Shown one piece after another: positions 57,116 through 64,000 of a stretch of DNA of 64,000 bases. The notes under the pieces are model-generated. The model did not search any database. It was given only the letters and a program-made list of their open reading frames with translations, and was not told the DNA's origin. The translations under genes were made by a program, and so were the position numbers. Source of the DNA: Aeromicrobium terrae (GTDB lineage: Bacteria > Actinomycetota > Actinomycetes > Propionibacteriales > Nocardioidaceae); contig NZ_VDUX01000007.1 of assembly GCF_008039565.1 (NCBI RefSeq), forward strand, positions 113,021 through 177,020. The letters are read 5' to 3'. Each line of letters starts with the position of its first letter. Positions within the stretch are counted from its first letter, which is position 1.

Positions 57116-60100
57116 TCCAGGTCGGGGACCGGCAGGTCCTTCAGCGCCTTCACGACGCGGCCCTGGTAGTACTCCTGGCCGTCGCCGTTCGGGTGGATGC
57201 CGTCCTTGCCGATGTACAGGTCCTGGTTGCCGTCGCCCACCGGGTTCGCCGTCGAGCCGGACCCGGTGAACCACGGGTCGGTGTACGGGTCGATGAACCC
57301 GACGACGTTCGGGTGGCGTCCGACCATGCCGGCGAGGTTCGCCGTGAGGGCCGAGTAGTGCTTGACGCGGATCGGCGCGGCGCGCGCGTAGTAGAGCGGC
57401 TCGACGCCCACGAGGATGATCGGCAGGTCGGGCCGCAGCTGCTCGATCTTGGTCAGCATCGCGTCGACGGCCTGGCGGTGCTGCTCCGGTGACCACACCG
57501 GCTGGTCGTTCACAGTGCCGTTGATCAGGACGGCGTCGATCGGCGCGTCCTTCAGGGTCTCCAGGCGGCGGTCCGAGCCGTAGGGCGAGGAGTGGTAGCC
57601 CGGGAAGCCCTGGCCGTCGCCGGTCTGCGCGCCGTAGAGCCCGCTGCCGTCGTTGATGTAGCCCGTGCCCGACTCGGCCATGTCCCAGACCCGGAAACCG
57701 GTGAGCGTGTGCAGCATCGGCGCCGCGGAGCGGCTGAAGCACGACCCCGCGTAGCAGGGCTCGAAGAACGAGTCCGACACGACGCCCAGGGTGAAGGGCG
57801 TCGGGCTCGCGGTGATCACGGCGTTGTCTGCGGCCGGGGTGTGGACACCGGTGAAGATCAGCGGCCCGGCGAACCGGACGTTCACGGTCTTGCGCTGCGG
57901 CAGGGTGACCTGCAGGTAGTTGCGCGTCGCGGACCCGGTGTTGTTGATCGCGTCGACCGTCGTGGCGCTGACCGGGTGCCCGTCGATCCAGACCTGGGCG
58001 TCCGCGGTGGTGAACGTGCGGTACTCGATGGCGAAGCGGGTGCCGGTGAACTCGAAGCTGACGTCGGCGTTCTTGTAGTTGGAGTTGTCGGTGACGTACT
58101 CCGCGCCGGTCGCCGACGACACCGACAGCGAGTCGTCGTTCGCCTTCCGGAGGGTGCCGAAGGGGTGCGGCGTGAGGGAGTGCGTGAACGCGCCGGCGGT
58201 GTCCCAGCGGGTCAGCGTGTCGTTCGCCCACGTCGGCAGCGTGCCCAGGGGCTGGAAGTCGACGCCGAGCGAGGTGGCCAGCACCGACGACGCCGGGTGC
58301 ATCAGGTCGCCGAAGGTGGTCGACGACGTGGGGGCCGCACCGGGCACCAGCAGGACGTCGCTGGTGCGGCTCACCGTGTCGACGCCCTCCGACGACGCCT
58401 CGACGGTCACGGTCAGCGACGTCGCGGAGTCCGCCTCGGTGAGCCGGTACATCGGCTCGGTGGCGCCCGGGATCGGCGTGCCGTTCCGCTTCCACTGGTA
58501 CGTGACGGTCTCGGGCACGGGCAGCCACGCCGAGATGTCCGTGTGCACCATGCCGCCGACCTCGATGTCCCCGGTGATCTGGAGCGGCGCCGTGGTGAAC
58601 GTGCCGCGGCCCACCGCGACCCCGGGCCGGCTCTCGCGGATGGTGCGCGAGCCGTCGCGGTCGGCGTAGACGACGGCGGTGATGTGGTGGCCGATGTCCT
58701 CGGCCGTGACCTGGTACGTGTACCAGTACCGCGGCAGCGGCACGCCGTCGCGCACCCATCGGTACGCGAACGTGGCGTCCGGCGACCAGGTGCCGGGGTC
58801 GACCTTGAGGAAGCTGCCCACGGTCATGGATCCGGAGACGGTCGGCAGCGGCGCGGTCTCGAACGGCGTCGCCGGCGCGGCCTCGACGGTCAGCGCGAGG
58901 GCGTCGGACGCCGCCGCTCGGAGCTCGGGTGTGCCAGGCGCGACGGCGCGGTAGGAGACCTTCCCGGCGATCGACGGAGTGATCCGGGCGGTGAAGCCGC
59001 CATCGGCGTCCGTGCTGACGGTGGCGACGTCGGTCCACGTCTGGCCGCGGAGCTCCTGGACGACGACGGGCGAGCCCTTCGGTGACGACGTCAGCGTGCC
59101 GTCCACCGTCATCTCCGCGCCGACCTGCGGATACGCGGCGTACCGGTGCAGGTCGAGGCTGCGGGCGACGGCCGATGCGTCGGGCACGAAGACGTTGCTG
59201 CTCGTGCGCGTGACGGTCGGGTACCCGTCCTTGGCGGCGGTCACCATGACGCTCAGGTCCGTGCCGCCGTCGGCGTCGGTGATCGTGTAGCTCGCGGCGG
59301 TGGCGCCGGGGATCGGCGTGCCGTTCCGCTTCCACTGGTAGGAGAGCGTGGTGGGCTGCGGGCTCCACGTCGAGACGTTGGCCGTCACCGTCGAGCCGAC
59401 CGCGACGCTGCCGGAGATCACCGGCGGCTGCGTCGTGAACGTGCCGATGCTGACGATGCCGGTGGGGCGGCTCTCGCGGATGGTCTTCGCGCCGCTGCGC
59501 GTGGCGCTGACGGCGAGCGTGAGGTGGTGGCCGATGTCGTCGGCCGTGACCTGGTACGTGTACCAGTAGCGGCGGATCGGGACGCCGTCGCGCACCCATT
59601 GGTAGGAGAAGCCGCTGGGCGCAGGTGACCAGGTGCCCGGGTCACCCTTCAGCACGCTCCCGACGCTCATGGAACCGGTGACGGTCGGCAACGGGGCGGT
59701 GGTGAACGAGGTGGCCGGTGCCGCGGCGACGGTCAGTGTCTTGGTGCTCGACAGGGCGGCGCGCAGGTCGGGCGTCCCGGCGGCGAAGGCGCGGTACGAG
59801 ATCTTGCCGCTGACGGTCGGCGTGACGCGGGCGGTGTAGGTGCCGTCGTCGTCGGTCTGCACCGTCGCGACGTCCTCCCACGAGCCGGAGCGCAGCTCCT
59901 GCACCACGACCGGGGAGTGCGTCGGCGAGGACGTGAGCGTCCCGTCGACCGTCATCTCCGCGCCGACCTGCGGGAACCCGGCGTAGGTGTTGAGGCTGAC
60001 GCTGCGCGCGACGGCGGACGCGCTCGGCACGAACAGGCTGCTGCTGGTGCGCGTGACGGTCGGGTAGCCGTCGCTCGCGCCGGTGACCATGACGCTGACG

Positions 60101-60939
60101 TGCGTGCCGCCGTCGGCCGCGCCGAGCGTGTAGGTCCTCTGCGTGGCCCCGGGGATCGCGGTGCCGTCGCGCTTCCACTGGTAGCCGACCGTCTGCGGCT
60201 GCGGCGACCATGCGCTGATGTCCGCGGTCACGGTCTCGCCGACGGCCACGTCGCCGCGGATCTCCGGCGGCTGGGTCGTGAACGTGCCCTTCGTGACGAC
60301 GTCGCCCGGCTTGCTCTCCCGGATCGTCGTCTGGCCGCTGCGCACGGCGCCGACGGCGAAGGTGAGGTGGTGCCCGACGTCGGCCGAGGTGACGGTGTAC
60401 GTGTACCAGTAGCGGCGGATGGGGACGCCGTCGCGGATCCACTGGTAGGTGAACCGGCTCGGGTCGGGGGCGTAGGTGCCGGTCAGACCCTTGAGGGTGC
60501 TGCCGACGCTCATCGTCCCGGTGATCGTCGGCCGGGGTGCCGTGGTGAAGGTCGGCGACGGGGCCGCCGCGACCTTGACCTTCTGCGTCTCCGACGTCGT
60601 CGCCGCGAGGTCGCCGGACGCCGCGGACACCGCGCGGTACGAGAGCGTGCCGGCCTCCGTCAGCACGAACGAGTAGTCGAACTCGCCGTCCTCGTCGGTC
60701 TTCACGGTGGCCAGGTCGGTCCACGTGGTGCCGTCGAGCTCCTGGATGGTCACCGGCGACTCGTCGGGTGAGTCACTCAGGTCGCCGATCAACGTCGTCT
60801 CGGCGCCCACCTGCGCGTAGGCCGCGTAGGAGTGCAGCTCGAGCGTGCGCTCGGTCGCCGCGTGGGCAGGGACGGTCAGGCTGAGCGTGCCGGCACCGAG
60901 GGCGGTGACGAGCACAGCGACCAAGGGGAGTCGTCGCAT
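57112..60939 (-). CDS. Secreted repeat protein with C-terminal SGNH esterase domain
   Basis: This is a 1275-residue protein. A signal peptide is at 1-27 (VPAHA, then cleavage). Three tandem repeats of 281 residues each start near 31, 312 and 593; each holds several Ig-like beta-sandwich units with LHxYAxxxQVGAE, SYQWKRNGTPIPGA-type and DGVPIRRYWYTY motifs. After about 870 comes a beta-sandwich domain (DVSFEFTGTRFAIEYRTFT), then an SGNH/GDSL hydrolase with SDSFFE (about 1053), NGTVND (about 1138) and DGIHPN (about 1246) supplying Ser, Asn and the Asp/His pair. It probably de-esterifies surface polysaccharide, perhaps acyl groups added by the nearby O-acyltransferase (inferred). Confidence 0.88.
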   Translation of the reverse strand: MRRLPLVAVLVTALGAGTLSLTVPAHAATERTLELHSYAAYAQVGAETTLIGDLSDSPDESPVTIQELDGTTWTDLATVKTDEDGEFDYSFVLTEAGTLSYRAVSAASGDLAATTSETQKVKVAAAPSPTFTTAPRPTITGTMSVGSTLKGLTGTYAPDPSRFTYQWIRDGVPIRRYWYTYTVTSADVGHHLTFAVGAVRSGQTTIRESKPGDVVTKGTFTTQPPEIRGDVAVGETVTADISAWSPQPQTVGYQWKRDGTAIPGATQRTYTLGAADGGTHVSVMVTGASDGYPTVTRTSSSLFVPSASAVARSVSLNTYAGFPQVGAEMTVDGTLTSSPTHSPVVVQELRSGSWEDVATVQTDDDGTYTARVTPTVSGKISYRAFAAGTPDLRAALSSTKTLTVAAAPATSFTTAPLPTVTGSMSVGSVLKGDPGTWSPAPSGFSYQWVRDGVPIRRYWYTYQVTADDIGHHLTLAVSATRSGAKTIRESRPTGIVSIGTFTTQPPVISGSVAVGSTVTANVSTWSPQPTTLSYQWKRNGTPIPGATAASYTITDADGGTDLSVMVTAAKDGYPTVTRTSSNVFVPDASAVARSLDLHRYAAYPQVGAEMTVDGTLTSSPKGSPVVVQELRGQTWTDVATVSTDADGGFTARITPSIAGKVSYRAVAPGTPELRAAASDALALTVEAAPATPFETAPLPTVSGSMTVGSFLKVDPGTWSPDATFAYRWVRDGVPLPRYWYTYQVTAEDIGHHITAVVYADRDGSRTIRESRPGVAVGRGTFTTAPLQITGDIEVGGMVHTDISAWLPVPETVTYQWKRNGTPIPGATEPMYRLTEADSATSLTVTVEASSEGVDTVSRTSDVLLVPGAAPTSSTTFGDLMHPASSVLATSLGVDFQPLGTLPTWANDTLTRWDTAGAFTHSLTPHPFGTLRKANDDSLSVSSATGAEYVTDNSNYKNADVSFEFTGTRFAIEYRTFTTADAQVWIDGHPVSATTVDAINNTGSATRNYLQVTLPQRKTVNVRFAGPLIFTGVHTPAADNAVITASPTPFTLGVVSDSFFEPCYAGSCFSRSAAPMLHTLTGFRVWDMAESGTGYINDGSGLYGAQTGDGQGFPGYHSSPYGSDRRLETLKDAPIDAVLINGTVNDQPVWSPEQHRQAVDAMLTKIEQLRPDLPIILVGVEPLYYARAAPIRVKHYSALTANLAGMVGRHPNVVGFIDPYTDPWFTGSGSTANPVGDGNQDLYIGKDGIHPNGDGQEYYQGRVVKALKDLPVPDLD
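58330..60850 (-). repeat. Three tandem 843-bp coding repeats
   Basis: Equivalent bases in the repeated QVGAE coding segment lie at about 60807, 59964 and 59121, exactly 843 bp apart twice, i.e. 281 codons. The repeats encode the Ig-like units of the secreted protein and have diverged moderately, with the third the least like the first. They are internal to the gene and in frame. The outer limits are approximate. Confidence 0.85.
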
Positions 60940-60966
60940 GCGGGGGCTTTCTGGGAGTTGAAGTGA

Positions 60967-60987
60967 GCGGAACGTATCAATTTCCGC
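60967..60987. promoter_or_regulatory. Inverted repeat upstream of the secreted repeat protein
   Basis: GCGGAA (60967-60972) and TTCCGC (60982-60987) are perfect 6-bp arms, 28-48 bp upstream of the minus-strand start, in the AT-richest stretch nearby. A further TTTCCGC copy lies at 61004-61010. It may be an operator or promoter element. Confidence 0.35.
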
Positions 60988-61055
60988 CCCCCCGCATGGT
61001 TAGTTTCCGCAATCAGTCGCGGAGCTGGTGCTGCTGGGGCGCCTGTGGCGCGTGC

Positions 61056-62885
61056 TCAGAGACCGAGGTCGCCGGCGACGCGCCGGTGGGCCTCCCAGAT
61101 CTCCTCGGGGAGCCCGTCGAACTGCGACAGGTGACCCTCACGGAAGCCCATCTCCTGGCGCCAGCGCTCCTCGTCGATGGCCAGGATGCGGTCGAGGTCC
61201 TCGCCGATCTCCAGGCCGTCGAGGTTCAGCTCCTCGCGCGTCGGAATGATGCCGACCGGCGTCTTGTTGCCCTCGACCTCGCCGTTCTTGAGCTGCATCA
61301 GCCAGATCAGCGGGCGCAGGTTCTCGCGGTAGCCGGGCCACAGGAAGTGGCCGTCCTCCGGGTCCTTCTGGAACCAGTTGACGTGGGCGAAGATCGGCTT
61401 CTCGGTGGCCTCGCCGATGATCTTCAGCCAGTGGGCGGCGTAGGCGCCCTCCGGGTACGACATGAACGGACGCATCGACATCGGGTCGTAGCGCAGCTGG
61501 CCGTCGAGGCCGTCGGCCGCGAAGGTGGCCTCGGCGCCGAGCGTCAGGCCGTCGTACACGCCCTCGGCGACGTCGGTGATCGCGCGGATCAGCGGCTCGC
61601 GGTCGCGGGTGCGGCCACCGAAGATGATCGCGTCGATCGGGACGCCCTTCGGGTCCTCGAAGTCCTTCGCGACGTTCGGCACGTTGGCGAGCGTCGTGGT
61701 GAAGCGGCTGTTCGGGTGGGCCCAGGGCTCGTCGGCCTCGTCCTCGGAGCGCTCCGAGATCAGGTTGCCCTTCCAGTCACGCCAGCCGGTGATCTCGCTC
61801 GGCGGGTTCTTGGTCTTGCCCTCCCACCAGACCTCGTGGGTGTCCTCGTTGTACGCGACGTTCGTGAACAGCGCCTGCGTGCCGGGCTCGATGGAGTCCA
61901 GGGCCGTCGGGTTGGTGTCCGCGTTGGTGTCCTTCGCGACGCCGAAGACGCCGTTCTCCGGGTTCATCCCGTAGAGCTTGCCGTCGTCGCCGACCCACAG
62001 CCACGCGATGTCGTCGCCGTAGAACTCGACGTAGTAGCGGTCGCCGAGGGCGTCGGGGGCGAGCGTCATGGCGAGGTTCGTCTTGCCGGACGCGCTCGGG
62101 AAGCCACCGCAGATGTGGTACTTCTTCCCGGTCTCCTTGTCGGTGATGCCCAGGAGCATGAACTGCTCGACGAGGAACTTGCCGGAGGCCCAGCCGTCGT
62201 ACGAGCCCTGGCGCAGGCCGTGGGCGATCTTGCCGAGCAGCGCGTTTCCGCCGTAGGACGAGCCGAAGTGCAGGATCGTGCGCTCGTCGGCGACGGTCAC
62301 GAAGTAGCGCTGGTCGTGGGGCGTGCCCTGGCCGAGGTTCTCCAGGTCGCCGGTGACGTGCACGGCGCGGACGAAGCTGTCCTGGTCGTCGAGGTCGTTG
62401 ATGTACGACGCGTCGACGCGGGCCATGCGGATCATGTGCAGCACGACGGAGCGGTTGTCGGTGAGCTCGACGCCGGCGGCGTACCGCTCGAGCGGGGACC
62501 CGGGAGGCGCCATCAGGTACGGGATCACGTACATGGTCTTGCCCGCCGATGCGCCGCGCATCTTGTCCATGAGCAGCGGCTTCATCTCCGACGCCGGGCG
62601 CCAGTTGTTGTAGATGCCGCGGTCCTCGGGACGGTTGGTGGCGACGATCGTGCGCTCCTCGGAGCGCGCCGTGTCCTTGAAGTAGGAGCGGGAGTAGTAG
62701 AGCCCCTCGCCGGCCGGCTGGATCTCGCCGGCCTCCAGTGCCTCGGCGATGAGACGGGCGTCGTCGGCGGCCGATACGACCTCGACGCGATCGGCGCCGG
62801 TGAGCTCAGCCCACTCCGCCACGTAGTCGCGAACGTACTTGTTGGTCAGGCCGCCCTCGTCGAGAGCCTGTGCCACATCCACCAT
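61056..62885 (-). CDS. pckG: Phosphoenolpyruvate carboxykinase (GTP)
   Basis: This is a protein of 609 residues from ATG 62885, the usual length for the family; the longer in-frame start at 62993 adds an unlikely leader. It converts oxaloacetate and GTP to PEP, CO2 and GDP for gluconeogenesis. The P-loop with reactive Cys is CGGFPSASGKTNLAM. Substrate and metal motifs include YYSRSYFKDTARSEER, GSSYGGNALLGKIAH, FYGDDIAWLW, NPENGVFGVA and FGGRTRDREPL. The GTP type is typical of actinobacteria. Confidence 0.97.
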   Translation of the reverse strand: MVDVAQALDEGGLTNKYVRDYVAEWAELTGADRVEVVSAADDARLIAEALEAGEIQPAGEGLYYSRSYFKDTARSEERTIVATNRPEDRGIYNNWRPASEMKPLLMDKMRGASAGKTMYVIPYLMAPPGSPLERYAAGVELTDNRSVVLHMIRMARVDASYINDLDDQDSFVRAVHVTGDLENLGQGTPHDQRYFVTVADERTILHFGSSYGGNALLGKIAHGLRQGSYDGWASGKFLVEQFMLLGITDKETGKKYHICGGFPSASGKTNLAMTLAPDALGDRYYVEFYGDDIAWLWVGDDGKLYGMNPENGVFGVAKDTNADTNPTALDSIEPGTQALFTNVAYNEDTHEVWWEGKTKNPPSEITGWRDWKGNLISERSEDEADEPWAHPNSRFTTTLANVPNVAKDFEDPKGVPIDAIIFGGRTRDREPLIRAITDVAEGVYDGLTLGAEATFAADGLDGQLRYDPMSMRPFMSYPEGAYAAHWLKIIGEATEKPIFAHVNWFQKDPEDGHFLWPGYRENLRPLIWLMQLKNGEVEGNKTPVGIIPTREELNLDGLEIGEDLDRILAIDEERWRQEMGFREGHLSQFDGLPEEIWEAHRRVAGDLGL

Positions 62886-63073
62886 GTCTTCTGGAGCCTT
62901 CCGCGGGGGGAAACGAGTGGCCAGGGGCGCCGTGGAACCGGCGCGCCAGGACCGATCGAATGTAACCGGCCGGTTTCGGAGGTCCCCAGCCACCCCCCGT
63001 TTTCGACCGTCTGGCCGATTGGGATAGCCGTGGACCCGTCCTATACGATGAACCGGTCCTGATCGCAGGACGA

Positions 63074-63149
63074 GCGCCCGTAGCTCAACGGATAGAGCAT
63101 CTGACTACGGATCAGAAGGTTGGGGTTTCGAATACCTCCGGGCGCGCCA
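63074..63149 (+). tRNA. tRNA-Arg (anticodon ACG)
   Basis: The acceptor arm GCGCCCG (63074-63080) pairs with CGGGCGC (63139-63145), then discriminator G and encoded CCA. The anticodon arm TCTGA-CTACGGA-TCAGA gives ACG, wobble-edited to inosine to read CGU/CGC/CGA. The D arm has AGCTCAACGGATAGAGC. The T stem GGGGT/ACCTC contains one G-U pair. Confidence 0.95.
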
Positions 63150-63195
63150 CCTCGGGCCTCGCCCCCGCTACAGTCGGGCGCGTCAAGGAGGTCCG

Positions 63196-63639
63196 ATGAC
63201 GCAGCAGGACGAGCAGCTCGACGACGAGCTGGTGCGCTCCATGGGCGAGGAGCTGCTCCGCATCTCGCGCCGGCGCGTGCAGGCGCCGGAGGGCGTCCAG
63301 CTCGACCTCTCCGCGTTCCGGATCCTCTGGCTGCTCGCCCAGCGCGGGCCGAGCACGCACCGTGAGATCGGCGAGGAGCTGCAGCTCGAGCAGAGCACCG
63401 TCAGCCGGCAGGTGAAGGCGGCGGTCGAGCACGGGCTCGTCGAGCGCGAGGAGGTCGACGGCGCCCAGCGGCTCCGGGCCACCGAGCAGGGGCTCGAGGC
63501 ATACCGGGTCGACCGGCAGGTGCGCGCCGCTGCGTTCCGCACCGCGCTCGCCGAGCTCGGGCCGCAGCGCGTCGAGCAGCTGCACCACGACCTGAAGGCG
63601 TTCAACGACGCCCTCGAGCGCGCGTCCTCCGAGCGCTAG
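63196..63639 (+). CDS. MarR-family transcriptional regulator
   Basis: This is a 147-residue protein with AAGGAGG upstream of ATG 63196. The winged-helix DNA-binding core is FRILWLLAQRGPSTHREIGEELQLEQSTVSRQVKAAVEHGLVERE (recognition helix QSTVSRQVKAA), and the wing carries GAQRLRATEQG. N- and C-terminal helices form the dimer interface. It has no divergent partner gene in view. The transposase stop on the other strand overlaps its stop, so the 3' end of this gene abuts a mobile element. Confidence 0.9.
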   Translation: MTQQDEQLDDELVRSMGEELLRISRRRVQAPEGVQLDLSAFRILWLLAQRGPSTHREIGEELQLEQSTVSRQVKAAVEHGLVEREEVDGAQRLRATEQGLEAYRVDRQVRAAAFRTALAELGPQRVEQLHHDLKAFNDALERASSER

Positions 63640-64000
63640 GTGTACTTCCCCGTGAGGTTGTGGACGCGGGCTGCGGGGACAAGGCCGTCGATAGCGGTGT
63701 GGGGTCGATGGTGATTGTAGTGATGGATCCAGGCGCCGTAGGTTGCTGCGCGAGCTTCGTCTGAGAGGTAGACCTCGGCGTAGGCCCACTCCTCGGCGAG
63801 GGTGCGGTTGAACCGCTCGACCTTGCCGTTGGTCTGGGGTCGATAGGGGCGGGTCCGGATGTGTCTGGTGCCATCTCCGAGCGCTTCGGCGAAGACGTGA
63901 GATCGGTAGCAGGCGCCGTTGTCGGTCATGACAGCTTTGACCTCGATCCCGGCCTCGGCGAAGAAGCCACGGGCTCGTTTCCAGAACTCTGCAGCGGTCT
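63636..64000 (-). mobile_element. IS481-type transposase, C-terminal part, cut by the window edge
   Basis: This is the last 120 codons of a DDE integrase-core transposase, running off the right edge. The second catalytic Asp is in VMTDNGACYRS, and the catalytic Glu is in RPYRPQTNGKVERFNRTLAEEW. The C-terminal HHYNHHRPHTAIDGLVPAARV is typical of IS481/IS3-like transposases. It ends at 63636 on the marR stop codon. A possible element end starts with TGT at 63640-63642, which would put the last codons just outside the inverted repeat, but the other end is outside the window. Confidence 0.85.

Noticed and set aside
60988..60994. Run of seven C as a phase-variable tract upstream of the secreted protein
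   Set aside because: Short for a high-GC genome and outside the coding sequence; no evidence of switching.
62886..62993. N-terminal extension of PEP carboxykinase by 36 residues
   Set aside because: The extension lacks family similarity, and ATG 62885 gives the normal length of 609 residues.
1..64000. CRISPR arrays, prophage or plasmid functions
   Set aside because: No regularly spaced direct repeats, cas genes, phage structural genes or replication genes were seen.

Overview
This is high-GC actinobacterial chromosome. A WhiB-family regulator, the Bpa/DUF2587 proteasome activator, a GTP-type PEP carboxykinase and a DosR/DosS-type two-component pair all point to Actinomycetia. A Nocardioides/Aeromicrobium-like organism is my best guess, from gene style only. 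Genes are tightly packed and often translationally coupled (ATGA/TGATG overlaps), and only one gap just exceeds 300 bp.

Layout: (1) 1-7.4 kb is ordinary chromosome: the end of serS, a HAD hydrolase, a whiB-like gene, bpa, an acyltransferase, a quinone oxidoreductase, a TetR regulator divergent from a small monooxygenase, a nitrilase-family amidase and a membrane protein. (2) 7.3-46.6 kb lies between two serine tRNA genes whose 3' ends face each other. It is a roughly 39-kb low-oxygen/stress island. It holds seven universal stress proteins (USPs) plus one small protein of uncertain, possibly USP-like, fold; two flavodoxin-domain proteins; three PPOX-type flavin-binding proteins; an unusual NRAMP-like transporter; a zinc alcohol dehydrogenase; an ABC exporter; a P2-type ATPase; a DosR-like response regulator with its DosS-like GAF histidine kinase; a full arginine deiminase operon (arcD-arcA-arcB-arcC plus a USP); NarK and narGHJI; and BON, DUF2231 and VIT1/CCC1-family proteins. 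(3) 46.7-57.1 kb is a cell-surface polysaccharide cluster (Wzz-like, flippase, glycosyltransferases, O-antigen-ligase-like, O-acyltransferase, methyltransferase, CDP-glycerol phosphotransferase). (4) 57.1-64 kb has a 1275-residue secreted protein with three 281-residue repeats and an SGNH esterase domain, pckG, tRNA-Arg, a MarR regulator and the edge of an IS481-type element.

The main result is that the island looks like a compact relative of the M. tuberculosis DosR dormancy regulon. A recurring 14-bp motif, GGGAC-CTTC-GKCCC and variants, lies about 78-86 bp upstream of many of its start codons. It often sits between divergent genes, so one site could serve both. The DNA-recognition end of the response regulator closely resembles that of DosR, and the motif has the same GGGAC-N4-GTCCC architecture as the DosR box. 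The likely physiology is ATP supply without oxygen (arginine fermentation and nitrate respiration), ion and metal homeostasis, flavin redox chemistry and USP-mediated persistence. No integrase or CRISPR array is visible, and the only mobile element is the partial transposase at the right edge.
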